DNA from: Paralvinella palmiformis
Taxonomy: Eukaryota > Annelida > Polychaeta > Terebellida > Alvinellidae
Direction of reading: 5' to 3'
Assembly: GCA_025642065.1 (NCBI GenBank)
Contig: JAODUP010000319.1
Coordinates: 620,001 to 684,000, forward strand
Length of the DNA stretch: 64,000 nt
The notes beneath the pieces are model-generated. The model searched no databases. It was not told the origin of the DNA and saw only the letters and a list, made by a program, of their open reading frames with translations. This document shows, piece after piece, positions 53,215 to 62,220 of this stretch. The translations under genes were made by a program, and so were the position numbers. Each line of letters opens with the position of its first letter. Within the stretch, counting starts at the first letter, position 1.

Positions 53215-54008
53215 AAAGATCCTCCAAAACTAGCTATTAATTGATAGGTCAACAAATTCCAACCGTCTACAAGAATAAAGAGCGCCAACTTAAAAGGTAA
53301 AGAAATAAGTACAGGGGGTAGCATAATCATTCCCATAGACATAAGAGTGGATGCGATAACCATATCGATTATAATAAATGGAATAAACAAAAGCACACCT
53401 ATTTTAAATGCTATAGTCAGTTCATTAAGTACAAAAGCAGGTATAAGTACATATGTAGGTACATCAGCAAGAGTCTTGGGACGTTCCAGCTTGGCCATAC
53501 GCATAAAGAGTTCAATATTAGTATAATCAGCATGCATTTGTCGATACATAAAAATTCTCAGTGGGTTCTCAAAATTTTTATATGCTTTATCAATACCAAT
53601 TTCACCACGGGAAAGAGGAAGATAAGCATTTTCATAAATATCCATAATAACTGGCCACATGACAAACAATGTAAGAAACAACGCTATACCCATTAAGACC
53701 TGATTGGGGGGCATCTGTTGCAATGATAGTGAACGTTTTAAGAAATCAAGAACAATAGCGATTCTAAGGAAAGAAGTAAATAGTATGACAATGGAAGGAG
53801 CTAGTGAAAGAACCGCTAATAAAAGCAAAAGCTGAAGAGAAAATGCAACTTCTTCATTGTTATCTGCCCCCCTGACATTAATATCTACAAAGGGTACACG
53901 TAATCCTTTTTCACCCTGAACTGGACTTTGCGGATCATATTTTGACTGTCCATAAAACGATGCAAGCGTACAGAGAAAGAATATTCCAAACAGTAATAGT
54001 TTTCTCAA
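53211..54008 (-). CDS. fliP: Flagellar export protein FliP
   Basis: A 265-residue protein with a signal-like N-terminus (LLLFGIFFLCTLASFYG) and four membrane segments. Family signatures include TSFLRIAIVLDFLKRSLSLQQMPPNQVLMGIALFLTLFVM, with the TSFLRI and PPNQV cores, and MGMIMLPPVLISLPFKL. FliPQR core subunit. It overlaps fliO by 4 bases. Confidence 0.96.
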   Translation of the reverse strand: MRKLLLFGIFFLCTLASFYGQSKYDPQSPVQGEKGLRVPFVDINVRGADNNEEVAFSLQLLLLLAVLSLAPSIVILFTSFLRIAIVLDFLKRSLSLQQMPPNQVLMGIALFLTLFVMWPVIMDIYENAYLPLSRGEIGIDKAYKNFENPLRIFMYRQMHADYTNIELFMRMAKLERPKTLADVPTYVLIPAFVLNELTIAFKIGVLLFIPFIIIDMVIASTLMSMGMIMLPPVLISLPFKLALFILVDGWNLLTYQLIASFGGSL

Positions 54009-54598
54009 AGATCCTCCAACTTATCCTTTTGCTCACGAAAAAACTGCACTTTTTCATCAACTTTCTTAAAACTTTCCTGTATATCTTCTGATGAAGTTTT
54101 CTTGGATGTCTTTAACACTCGTGATAATAACTGAGCAAATCCTCTTTTTACTCCAACAGATTCACCTGTTTGTGTGATAATAATATCTTTGCTCTCTTTA
54201 TCCGTAAGCTCAGAAATAAGATGTACTCCTGATTCACTTATTGCAAGAAGGTATATATGTGTATGCACTCCAACCAAATAAAGAACTTTATTCCCCGAAA
54301 CAACTTGCGCAGCATAAATTCTGATGAGATCAGATTGAAATTTAATACGACTATTTTTTTTGATGAAAAAGAAAATTCCGTATATTATCCCTACAATAAG
54401 AAATAAAACAAAAACCATTTTTAGAAGAGCTGCTAAACCTAAGGAAACAGTATCAGTATTAGTCTGTTCTAAAGATGTTGGTTCAATTGAAAGACTTTCT
54501 TCAGAAGGAGAAGAAACATTTCGATCCTGCGCAAAAATAGTTTCTTGCGAAAAAAAGAGAAAAAAACAATTAATGATAAAAAAAATTCGAATAAACAG
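54005..54598 (-). CDS. fliO: Flagellar protein FliO (FliZ) with likely non-AUG start
   Basis: The first ATG in frame (54418) gives 137 residues and starts inside the membrane segment. The frame is open for 60 more codons upstream and encodes a typical signal peptide (IRIFFIINCFFLFF, then TIFAQ before a possible cleavage) and a Ser/Thr/Glu-rich linker, as in spirochaetal FliZ/FliO. That extension has no ATG, GTG or TTG. A strong GGGAGG sits five bases before a CTG (54598-54596), with an ATT two codons further on. I therefore take CTG or ATT as start, giving about 197 residues. FliO stabilises FliP during assembly of the export gate. Confidence 0.7.
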   Translation of the reverse strand: MFIRIFFIINCFFLFFSQETIFAQDRNVSSPSEESLSIEPTSLEQTNTDTVSLGLAALLKMVFVLFLIVGIIYGIFFFIKKNSRIKFQSDLIRIYAAQVVSGNKVLYLVGVHTHIYLLAISESGVHLISELTDKESKDIIITQTGESVGVKRGFAQLLSRVLKTSKKTSSEDIQESFKKVDEKVQFFREQKDKLEDL

Positions 54599-54645
54599 TG
54601 TTCCCTCCCACGAACACCGGAAAACCGGAATATAGTTACATACTG

Positions 54646-55665
54646 TTAATAATCTTTAACACGGTCAAATGGTGACAAGATCTCTGTAACTCGCACACCA
54701 AAATTTTCATCAATAACAACAACCTCTCCTTTTGCAATTAACTTATGATTTACAAGAATATCAACAGGCTCTCCTGCTAATTTATCAAGCTCAATAATAG
54801 TCCCTTCACCCATCTCTAGTATTTCCTGAATCAATTTTCTGGTACGCCCCAACTCGACTGTCATTTCCATACTGACATCCATTAATAAACCGAGATTCCC
54901 CTGATCCGAAGGTTGTGTAGTACTCGTCAACTGAGGAAACTGAATGGATTGTATTGCAGTACCTGTTGAGGCACTTTGTGTCCCCATCCCCATTCCTGCT
55001 CCTGCTCGAGAAGATCCAATACCACTTCCTGCCCCTCCTTGCATCATAGGACCTTGTTCAGGATTGCTAATCAAATCAACAAGATCTGTATCAAAAAATT
55101 CATACAGTGCACCTGAGTCCATGGGATTCGTTTCAAATTGGTATTTTACCATTACAGATTTCTTATCTCCAAGAACCGTTGAAACGCTTTCTCCTTGAGT
55201 TACCCCTTGTATTCTCACATTTACTGCACCTAGTTGAAAACTTAATGCTGCCGATAGTACTTTCACTACATGTTCAAACAACTCTTGTAAGGCTTCAAGC
55301 ATAGAGTCATCAATTTGTAGATCACTCATTCCCGTAGTTGCAGAAAGTATTTTCAACGCATCAGTTCCAGAAAGAATATAAAAATGGTCATAAGGATTTC
55401 CATTATTAATATCTGCCTGAATTTTGATTACATTTCCCGTAACTGGCAAATCCCCAGAGAACTCAGACACTGAGGTAAGTTGAAGCTGAAAATCGTCACC
55501 TATACTGGGACGAAGACTAGAAGTCATATCTCCCACAGTTCCTTCTAGAATGTTTTGCAACACAGAAACAGTCGAACCTTGACTACTCTTTGGCTGTTCG
55601 GGAGGAGCTCCTCCCCCTGTTAATAACGCATCTATTTCTTCTTGCGAAAGAGTTCCTTCACTCAC
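54646..55665 (-). CDS. fliN: Flagellar motor switch protein FliN, FliY type
   Basis: A 339-residue protein. The N-terminus has SQEEIDALLTGGG, a CheY-P-binding-like motif. A CheC/FliY-like phosphatase domain follows (about 30-190), but with ALQELFEHVVKV where active CheC sites have ExxN. A Gly/Met/Ala-rich linker (about 205-245) leads to the C-terminal FliN domain (MDVSMEMTVELGRTRKLIQEIL to the end). C-ring component. It overlaps fliM by 8 bases. Confidence 0.94.
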   Translation of the reverse strand: MSEGTLSQEEIDALLTGGGAPPEQPKSSQGSTVSVLQNILEGTVGDMTSSLRPSIGDDFQLQLTSVSEFSGDLPVTGNVIKIQADINNGNPYDHFYILSGTDALKILSATTGMSDLQIDDSMLEALQELFEHVVKVLSAALSFQLGAVNVRIQGVTQGESVSTVLGDKKSVMVKYQFETNPMDSGALYEFFDTDLVDLISNPEQGPMMQGGAGSGIGSSRAGAGMGMGTQSASTGTAIQSIQFPQLTSTTQPSDQGNLGLLMDVSMEMTVELGRTRKLIQEILEMGEGTIIELDKLAGEPVDILVNHKLIAKGEVVVIDENFGVRVTEILSPFDRVKDY

Positions 55666-56695
55666 TATTTTCCCCTTTTTCTAACATAAGATGCAACGAC
55701 TGCTCATCAGTTCGTGCATCCAAGATCTGTTCGACAATCTGGACAGCTACCCTATTACCCACACATCCAGGTCGACATCGATATTTTAACTGATCTCCTA
55801 CCCTTATGGAAATAGGATCATTCACACGCGTATTACTAAGACGCACTACATCACCCACTTTAAGAGAAAAGATATCCTGTAATGAAATAACAAGTGTATC
55901 AATCTCAGCAATAATCGGTACTGTTATCGACAATAATCGTTCCTTAATTGAATTACTATGTTCTGACATATCACTTTTACGCACAGAAGAATACCAATAT
56001 TGTGCCGATAATTTTGAAACAATAGGTTCAATAGTCAAGTAAGGAATACACACAATCATCATTCCTTCTACTTCTCCCACCTTTGCTTCCATTGTCACTA
56101 CGACCGTCATTTCTGTTGGAGGCACAATTTGAGCAAATTGGGGATTCGTTTCCAATTGCCCTAAACGAGGACGCAAATCAACCACCTGACTCCAGGATTC
56201 ACGAATGTTTCCCAGTAAGCGCACAATTATTCCTTCCATAACAGATTGTTCAATGTCAGTGAGCTCTCGGATAATCTTTGCAGGATCTCCTCGTCCTCCA
56301 AACAACCTATCAATAATAGAAAACGTAATGGCTGAGTCCACACCAAAAATAATGGAACCTTTGAGAGGATTCATATTGATAATAGCTAATGTTGTAGGAT
56401 TAGGAAGAGAACGTATAAACTCTTCATAGGTTAACTGATCCACTGAAGCAACATGCACTTGCACTAAGCTCCTTAATTGCCCACTAAGTGAAGTAGTTGC
56501 TAAACGAGCAAAGACTTCATGTAACATAGTAAACGTTCTTATCTGTTCTTTGGAGAATTTATCAGGACGTTTGAAATCGTATATTTTTATGCGGTGCGTT
56601 TCTGTGCTAACAACCGATTCTTCTGTGTCTACTTCTTCAGAAGATATCGCGGAAAGAAGTTGATTTATTTCATCCTGCGCTAATATTTCTGTCAT
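55658..56695 (-). CDS. fliM: Flagellar motor switch protein FliM
   Basis: A 345-residue protein of normal length. The CheY-P-binding N-terminus is LAQDEINQLLSAI. The middle domain has the GGRGD and LRPRLGQLETNPQFAQIVPPTE signatures, and the C-terminal FliN-like domain follows. A TATAAT (56709-56704) eight bases before the ATG in an 80-base gap after fliL suggests an internal promoter that would give a nearly leaderless fliM message; there is no good -35. Confidence 0.95.
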   Translation of the reverse strand: MTEILAQDEINQLLSAISSEEVDTEESVVSTETHRIKIYDFKRPDKFSKEQIRTFTMLHEVFARLATTSLSGQLRSLVQVHVASVDQLTYEEFIRSLPNPTTLAIINMNPLKGSIIFGVDSAITFSIIDRLFGGRGDPAKIIRELTDIEQSVMEGIIVRLLGNIRESWSQVVDLRPRLGQLETNPQFAQIVPPTEMTVVVTMEAKVGEVEGMMIVCIPYLTIEPIVSKLSAQYWYSSVRKSDMSEHSNSIKERLLSITVPIIAEIDTLVISLQDIFSLKVGDVVRLSNTRVNDPISIRVGDQLKYRCRPGCVGNRVAVQIVEQILDARTDEQSLHLMLEKGENSE

Positions 56696-56775
56696 TACTA
56701 ACTATTATACCTACATTCTTTCATTTTAAATGACAATTAGCAAGTGGATTTAGCATTAAAAATAGAGAATTTTAA

Positions 56776-57321
56776 TTAGAAATCAAGTATTTGATACGTG
56801 TCAAACACCACTTCGCGTATTTTATTCCTCATCATTCGGTTAATTTGTTCTCTAAGTTCATTTTTCACCTTAATAGTATTCTCTGCTCCTTGAAGTTCAT
56901 CAGCTGTATGCGAAGAAAGATAAATACGTATACGTTCTTTTATCTGCGGTCTACGGCGTATCAACTCTTGTAGTACAATATCTTTTCCTGGTTCATATCC
57001 CAACACGGGTACAATAATAAAGGTTTTCCGTGGATTATCAGCTGTTGATCCCCTTAATTCTCCAATCTCCATATACCAATCCAATTCTTCTGGGATACTG
57101 TCTTCTATTTGCGAAACCAAAGGAATAGGAGATGTCACAAGCATATCCCGAGAATTAAAAATTAACAAGGTCACAACCACAACTGCAACAATAAAAATAA
57201 TTGCCCCTACAGCAATTGCAATCCACTTGAGAATATCAATGAAAAATCCTCCTAACCTTCCTCGTACTCGAGGTGCTTTCTGTTGCTGTTCTTCTTCAAT
57301 GTTTATATCAGTTTCTGCCAT
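56776..57321 (-). CDS. fliL: Flagellar basal-body protein FliL
   Basis: A 181-residue protein. A charged cytoplasmic N-terminus, one membrane helix (about 30-55, WIAIAVGAIIFIVAVVVVTLLIF), then a periplasmic stomatin-like domain ending IREVVFDTYQILDF. It surrounds the stator units and stabilises the motor; in spirochaetes it affects the orientation of periplasmic flagella. It follows motB by 15 bases. Confidence 0.93.
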   Translation of the reverse strand: MAETDINIEEEQQQKAPRVRGRLGGFFIDILKWIAIAVGAIIFIVAVVVVTLLIFNSRDMLVTSPIPLVSQIEDSIPEELDWYMEIGELRGSTADNPRKTFIIVPVLGYEPGKDIVLQELIRRRPQIKERIRIYLSSHTADELQGAENTIKVKNELREQINRMMRNKIREVVFDTYQILDF

Positions 57322-57336
57322 AATTTCACTCCTTCA

Positions 57337-58065
57337 TTACAAATGTCCTGCAGTAAGAATCACCACATCCACACGTCTGTTATATGCCCGTCCCTCAGGC
57401 GTATTATTACTATATAGAGGCTCCGTATCGGAAAGCCCCATAACCTGCAATTGTTTTTCATTTACATTCAATTCTGTAAGATATCCTAATACAGCCAAAG
57501 CACGTGTTGTGGAAAGATGCCAATTGCTTTTCCATTTTCCTTTAGGATTAGTAGGAATAACATCCGTATGTCCTTCAATTCGGAATATATTTTTACTAAG
57601 AAGGGGTAAAGTAAGAATACGCGCAAGTTTTTGTAAAATACTACGTGATTGTTCAATATTCAATTCACCACTTGCTGTTTTAAAAAACACATCTCCTGCA
57701 AGACTAATAACTAATCCACGTTCATCCCGTGTAACCCGAACTTTTCGCTCTCGAAGTTCTGTTTTGAACAAAGCTTGTGCCTCCCTTAATGCAACATCTA
57801 GTGCTCTTCCTCGTTCCTGCGAGGGAAGAGCTTCAATTGTATTCCCCAATTCGGCAAGACGTCCTTTTTCCAATGTTCTTCCTCCATAAAACTGCCCCAA
57901 CCCAGGGAAAGATGCTAGGATAAGCCTTAGTTCATCTAAACTAACAGCACTAGAAGAAAGAAGAATGACAAAGAAAGCAAGTAATAATGTTACTACATCA
58001 CCATATGTAACCATATAGTCAGGTGCACCACCCTTGGTCCTTCTTTTTCTACGCTTTTCTCTCAT
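57337..58065 (-). CDS. motB: Flagellar stator protein MotB
   Basis: A 242-residue protein. One membrane helix contains the proton-accepting Asp in YMVTYGDVVTLLLAFFVILL. The C-terminal OmpA-like peptidoglycan-binding domain has FRIEGHTDVIPTNPKGKWKSNWHLSTTRA, with the TD...NWxLSxxRA pattern. Two bases separate it from motA. Confidence 0.96.
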   Translation of the reverse strand: MREKRRKRRTKGGAPDYMVTYGDVVTLLLAFFVILLSSSAVSLDELRLILASFPGLGQFYGGRTLEKGRLAELGNTIEALPSQERGRALDVALREAQALFKTELRERKVRVTRDERGLVISLAGDVFFKTASGELNIEQSRSILQKLARILTLPLLSKNIFRIEGHTDVIPTNPKGKWKSNWHLSTTRALAVLGYLTELNVNEKQLQVMGLSDTEPLYSNNTPEGRAYNRRVDVVILTAGHL

Positions 58066-58067
58066 CT

Positions 58068-58868
58068 TTAACTACCATATGAAAAGGTATTCCCCATTCT
58101 TCTTCTTACTGTTTCACGTTGATCATCTGGAAGATAGGCAAGTAGTTTCTCAAATAAAATCCGAGGATTATCTCCCGATTGAATCGAGAGTACTCCTTCA
58201 ATAATAATCTCTCTCATGAGTACTTCTTCTTCGTTTCTGTTTTCCAGCTTTACTCGCATGGGAATAAGTATAAGGTTTGCTAAGACTGCCCCATATAATG
58301 TGGTAATCAGAGCCGTTTGTAACCCTCTTCCAATAATAGAGATATCTCCACCTATATTGCCCAACATGGCTATTAATCCAATTATTGTACCGATAAGTCC
58401 AAAAGCAGGTGCAATTTTAGCCCATTCATCAAATATTTTATGCACTACAAAATGTCTTTCCTGCATCTTCTCCAAATCAGAAAAAAGAATGTTCTTAATG
58501 ACGTCGGGATCAGTCCCATCCACCACCAATTGAATTCCTTGCTGCGTAAAGGTATCTTCTAACGTCTCAATTGTATCTTCCAATGCTAGCAGTCCTTCTC
58601 TTCGTGCGCGGTCGGAAAGGTTGACCAACATGGAAATCTTTCCCCCTATATTCCACTTTGGAATATGAAAGATAATTCTGAAATAGCGTCGAAAACCTCT
58701 TATATACTTAATGGAGGATCCCAACAACATAGCACAAAACGAAGCCCCAAATACAATAAAAATAGAGCTTAAACTAAGGTAAGGAAGAAGCCCTACTCCT
58801 GCAAGCATGACCCCCACACTCAAAACTAAGAGGCCAACAATTATTCCAATAATACTACTTATATCCAT
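58068..58868 (-). CDS. motA: Flagellar stator protein MotA
   Basis: A 266-residue protein with four membrane segments. PAFGLIGTIIGLIAML is the signature of the third helix, with the conserved Pro near WAKIAPAFGL. The large cytoplasmic loop has ALEDTIETLEDTF and DLEKMQERH, with charged residues for FliG contact. Stator ion channel with MotB. Confidence 0.96.
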   Translation of the reverse strand: MDISSIIGIIVGLLVLSVGVMLAGVGLLPYLSLSSIFIVFGASFCAMLLGSSIKYIRGFRRYFRIIFHIPKWNIGGKISMLVNLSDRARREGLLALEDTIETLEDTFTQQGIQLVVDGTDPDVIKNILFSDLEKMQERHFVVHKIFDEWAKIAPAFGLIGTIIGLIAMLGNIGGDISIIGRGLQTALITTLYGAVLANLILIPMRVKLENRNEEEVLMREIIIEGVLSIQSGDNPRILFEKLLAYLPDDQRETVRRRMGNTFSYGS

Positions 58869-58870
58869 AC

Positions 58871-59083
58871 TTATTCACACTCGGCAAAAGGTTTTATAGA
58901 CCCCTGCATCAAATTCTTTCGATATGTAATAACCGCATTCACAGTCTCTTGAAGGTTATCACGCACCACTAATCGTTTTCCACTAAGCATGACCAAAGTG
59001 GTATCTGGATTTTGTTCAATATACTCAATCTGATGAGGGTTCACGAAAAACTTTTTACCGCTAAGGTTCGTTACCTCAATCAT
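58871..59083 (-). CDS. flbD: Flagellar FlbD family protein
   Basis: A 70-residue protein of normal length. MIEVTNLSGKKFFVNPHQIEYIEQ and the following TLVMLSGKRLVVRD are the FlbD signature. Its role is unknown; it may fine-tune hook or stator assembly. It lies between flgE and motA as in other spirochaetes and Firmicutes. Confidence 0.93.
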   Translation of the reverse strand: MIEVTNLSGKKFFVNPHQIEYIEQNPDTTLVMLSGKRLVVRDNLQETVNAVITYRKNLMQGSIKPFAECE

Positions 59084-59103
59084 ATTATATTACCTTTTAC
59101 CAC

Positions 59104-60510
59104 TTATCGTTTTAATGCAATTATCTCTTGCAACATTTGATCTGACGTTATGATCGTCCGACTGTTAGCCTGAAATCCCCTTTGTGTAACTATCATATCA
59201 GTAAACTGTTCAGCTAAGTCCACATTACTCATTTCAAGAGTTCCTGCAATAATTTTTCCCTTTCCTGCCACTCCAACCGTAGCAATATCAGCCAGCCCAC
59301 TATTAATTGTTTGGCTGAAGTTGGTTTCTCCTTCCTTTTCTAATCCACCGGGATTCACAAATGTCGCCAATGCTATTTGCCCCAAGTCTCTAATATTACC
59401 ATTGGAAAAAACACCTGTAATAATACCATTTTGATCAATGCGATAGTCATTCATATAACCCATAGCATATCCATTCTGATCAAAGACTTTTGTCGAACTT
59501 GCAGATGCGTACTGAGTGGTACTTCGAGTAAAAGAACCTACCTCACCAAGATTAAGGTTCATGACTTGATGCACTGGCCCTATGGGAAGTCCAGTAACAG
59601 GATCGACTACAATACTTGTTTGTGGTACATCAAACCCAACTTGTACTGTAAGAGGTCCTTCATTTAAAAGGCCTCCTTCAGGATTGGCTACGGACAACAA
59701 TGTACCATTGTTGTCAAATTCTACAACAAAAGTACTGGTATCAGCACTTTGCACACCTCCAACCGTAACAGTCTGCACAACAGGTTCTTGATCAGGATTA
59801 AAGTTTACAGTTCCTAACCATTGATTAGGGGCACCTGCGACACGGGTAAAATCAATACGCAATGTATGTGTGTTACCAAAAGCATCATAAATGTCATGTT
59901 CAACTGTCCACGTTCCTTCAAGGATTTCCTTCTCGGTTGCTCCGGGAGGAATTAATGGAGTGTTTTTATTCAGGTTACTGGCTAGAAAGACCTCAGTAGT
60001 TAACACCGCAGGATCTTTACTGCCTATTGGAATAACAATATCTTCCACTCTGGATGATGGATTAATAAATATTTCATTTCCAACTTTTTGAGCACGCCAT
60101 CCCTGTACTCGAAATCCATTGGCAGGATTCACTAAGTTGCCATCTTTGTCTACTCCAAAAACTCCTGCTCGCGTGTACAATGTTCTCTTCCCCTCGCGGA
60201 GCACAAAAAAACCTTCGCCTTGAACTGCAAGATCTGATTTTACTCCAGTAAGTTGCAAAGCTCCCTGCGTGTGAATCGTATCAATAGATGCTATGTTCAT
60301 TCCCAATCCTACCTGTTTGGGATTTACTCCCCCTACACGCTCATTCGGACGCGCTGCTCCATGAATCATTTGCGATATTAAGTCCTGGAAATTGACTCTT
60401 CCTCTCTTAAAACCGGTAGTGTTTACATTTGATATATTATTTCCTATTACATCCATTCGAGTTTGATGGTTTTGTAATCCCGATACACCTGAATAAAGTG
60501 ATCTCATCAT
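59104..60510 (-). CDS. flgE: Flagellar hook protein FlgE lacking the cross-linking Cys
   Basis: A 468-residue hook protein of spirochaetal length. The N-terminal rod/hook signature is LYSGVSGLQNHQTRMDVIGNNISNVNTTGFK, with the ANNIANxNTxGFK-like core; the C-terminus has MSNVDLAEQFTDMIVTQRGFQANSRTI. The whole protein contains no cysteine. Known spirochaetal hooks are covalently cross-linked by lysinoalanine between Cys178 and Lys165 (T. denticola numbering). Here residue 165 is Lys (codon 60018-60016), residue 178 is Ser (AGT, 59979-59977) and residue 179 is Asn, at exactly those numbers. It overlaps flgD by 4 bases. Confidence 0.96.
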   Translation of the reverse strand: MMRSLYSGVSGLQNHQTRMDVIGNNISNVNTTGFKRGRVNFQDLISQMIHGAARPNERVGGVNPKQVGLGMNIASIDTIHTQGALQLTGVKSDLAVQGEGFFVLREGKRTLYTRAGVFGVDKDGNLVNPANGFRVQGWRAQKVGNEIFINPSSRVEDIVIPIGSKDPAVLTTEVFLASNLNKNTPLIPPGATEKEILEGTWTVEHDIYDAFGNTHTLRIDFTRVAGAPNQWLGTVNFNPDQEPVVQTVTVGGVQSADTSTFVVEFDNNGTLLSVANPEGGLLNEGPLTVQVGFDVPQTSIVVDPVTGLPIGPVHQVMNLNLGEVGSFTRSTTQYASASSTKVFDQNGYAMGYMNDYRIDQNGIITGVFSNGNIRDLGQIALATFVNPGGLEKEGETNFSQTINSGLADIATVGVAGKGKIIAGTLEMSNVDLAEQFTDMIVTQRGFQANSRTIITSDQMLQEIIALKR

Positions 60511-60944
60511 GGCGTTGTTGCCTCCTGAATCTTTATAATGTTGCTAAAGTCATAAAACGAACCATTTACTTCTACTTGGGGAGCAACACCATTCTTAAGT
60601 GCAGCAACGACTCCTTCTACCACATGGTCGTCATTCGATTGAAGTTGCACCCGCTTCCCTAATACTGCAAGCATTTTGCTATATTCCACTTCCTGCATCA
60701 ACTTTTGGAATCCCTTGCTCATATTTGTCATTTGTTCCAAAGTACTGAATTGAGCCATTTGCGCCACAAATTCTTTATCTTCTAAAGGTGCTGTCGGATC
60801 TTGATTTTGCAATTGGGTCACAAGAATTCTTAGAAAATCATCTTTCCCAAGATTATTTGCAGCATTAGAACGACCTATCTTCTTGTTAAAGAAATCAACA
60901 TTTGCTGCCAATGTATCATTTGATAATCCTTTAATTGTATCCAT
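60507..60944 (-). CDS. flgD: Hook-capping protein FlgD
   Basis: A 145-residue short FlgD. LGKDDFLRILVTQLQNQDPTAPLEDKEFVAQMAQFSTLEQM holds the family signature (LQNQDPTxPxxxxEFxAQMAQFS). The C-terminal fibronectin-like part is reduced. It caps the growing hook and is needed for FlgE polymerisation. It lies 10 bases downstream of fliK. Confidence 0.95.
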   Translation of the reverse strand: MDTIKGLSNDTLAANVDFFNKKIGRSNAANNLGKDDFLRILVTQLQNQDPTAPLEDKEFVAQMAQFSTLEQMTNMSKGFQKLMQEVEYSKMLAVLGKRVQLQSNDDHVVEGVVAALKNGVAPQVEVNGSFYDFSNIIKIQEATTP

Positions 60945-60954
60945 AAATTAACCT

Positions 60955-62220
60955 CTAAACTAACATATTAACCAATTGTGTGGCGTATAATTGTTCATAA
61001 TCCCATGTATGCATTTTCTGCTGCTCTCCTCCCCCTAGCAATCCAGTATGCCTATTCTCTTCCTCGTCATAGGTTTGTGAAGATTCAGATTCGTCATGAA
61101 TAAATACCTCAAGATTACCCACTTCAAAACCTTTTTCCGCAAGAGCATCAGCAAACTCTTTAAGATTCTGCTCAAAAATTCCCTTTACCTTTGCATTATC
61201 GACCCATATCCGTGCCACTATATCATTTTCTTCAATCTTCAACAGTATTTTAACTTCTCCCAACTCCCTGGGATGTAATACTAAACGAATGTTGCCTTCT
61301 TGTTGTGAATTAAGTAAAACTGATGCCTGCTGCACAATTTGCGGAAAAACAGTAGCTCTGAAGGAACGCAGTAGTTCAGGCATGGATAGTAGTCCTTGTC
61401 GTTGCGAGCTGGCAAGTTGAGGAAGAAAGAAATCCATCCGAAACTCTTTGCTAGAAGCACTGTCGTTATTTGCACGCAGCACTGGCTGCACATATGAAGA
61501 GGCTTTAGCTTTCTGTGCAAATTCTTGTAGGACCGCTTGTTTTGAAGAATTTGCTCGAGCTTTCTTTCCTTTGCTATTTGCATCCACTTTTTTCCTCTCA
61601 TGCACCCTTTTATTCTTATCAGGAGATACTGTTTTACTGTTTCCAGTCATAGAAAAATAAAATCTCTTTTCTGCACTCCCATTTTTTTCACTGTCTTGGT
61701 TGAGGGCTTTGTCTTTCTGAGCACCAGCTACTTTCTTTTCTCTATTATTTTCATTCATTGCCTTACTCAATCTATTATTGGGTGCATCCGTATTTACCTG
61801 AATATATTCTTGTCCTGTAGTAGAGTGATTTGCAGAAATCTCAGAATCTTTGGTATGTGTCGACCCAGTCTTTTTCCGTAGTTTTGATGAAACTGTCTTT
61901 TTTTTCATGTCAGATTCCTCTTGTTGTCCATCAGATTGCTTAGTATTCTGCGACTGTTTCTTTCCTTTCATTTCATTGTTAGATAGATTTGATGTGCTAT
62001 GAGATTCAACATTTTTATCGTCTCTGATCTCAGTGTAACTCTCTTGCCTATCTTGCAGATATTCTTTTCGCATACTCTCACGCAATTCTTGTTGTCGCTC
62101 AACTTCTTCTCGATACAGTGTTTCAAAAGAAATCAAAAGATTAGAACTAGAGCTATTTGTAAGAGGAAAATCATTCCTAAAATCCGTGCGTTTAGTATTG
62201 TTTAAGAAAGAAACCTGCAC
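60955..62220 (-). CDS. fliK: Flagellar hook-length control protein FliK
   Basis: A 421-residue protein. Residues ~40-250 are a low-complexity Lys/Ser/Glu/Asn linker, the likely ruler part. The C-terminal Flg_hook domain (about 300-390) shows GNIRLVLHPRELGEVKILLKIEEN and FADALAEKGFEVGNLEVFI. The Pro-Glu-Leu-Gly segment (HPRELGEV) is the FliK signature. It measures hook length and triggers the FlhB switch. The sequence is poorly conserved outside the C-terminus, as in the family. Confidence 0.88.
   Translation of the reverse strand: MQVSFLNNTKRTDFRNDFPLTNSSSSNLLISFETLYREEVERQQELRESMRKEYLQDRQESYTEIRDDKNVESHSTSNLSNNEMKGKKQSQNTKQSDGQQEESDMKKKTVSSKLRKKTGSTHTKDSEISANHSTTGQEYIQVNTDAPNNRLSKAMNENNREKKVAGAQKDKALNQDSEKNGSAEKRFYFSMTGNSKTVSPDKNKRVHERKKVDANSKGKKARANSSKQAVLQEFAQKAKASSYVQPVLRANNDSASSKEFRMDFFLPQLASSQRQGLLSMPELLRSFRATVFPQIVQQASVLLNSQQEGNIRLVLHPRELGEVKILLKIEENDIVARIWVDNAKVKGIFEQNLKEFADALAEKGFEVGNLEVFIHDESESSQTYDEEENRHTGLLGGGEQQKMHTWDYEQLYATQLVNMLV

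Noticed and set aside
56004..56012. GCCGATAA-like sigma-28 -10 element
   Set aside because: It lies inside fliM on the antisense strand, without TAAA 15 bases upstream; a similar match near 32067 is inside obg. Both look like chance.
57227..57889. A 220-codon plus-strand reading frame
   Set aside because: Antisense to motB and fliL, both certain. No domain or start signal.
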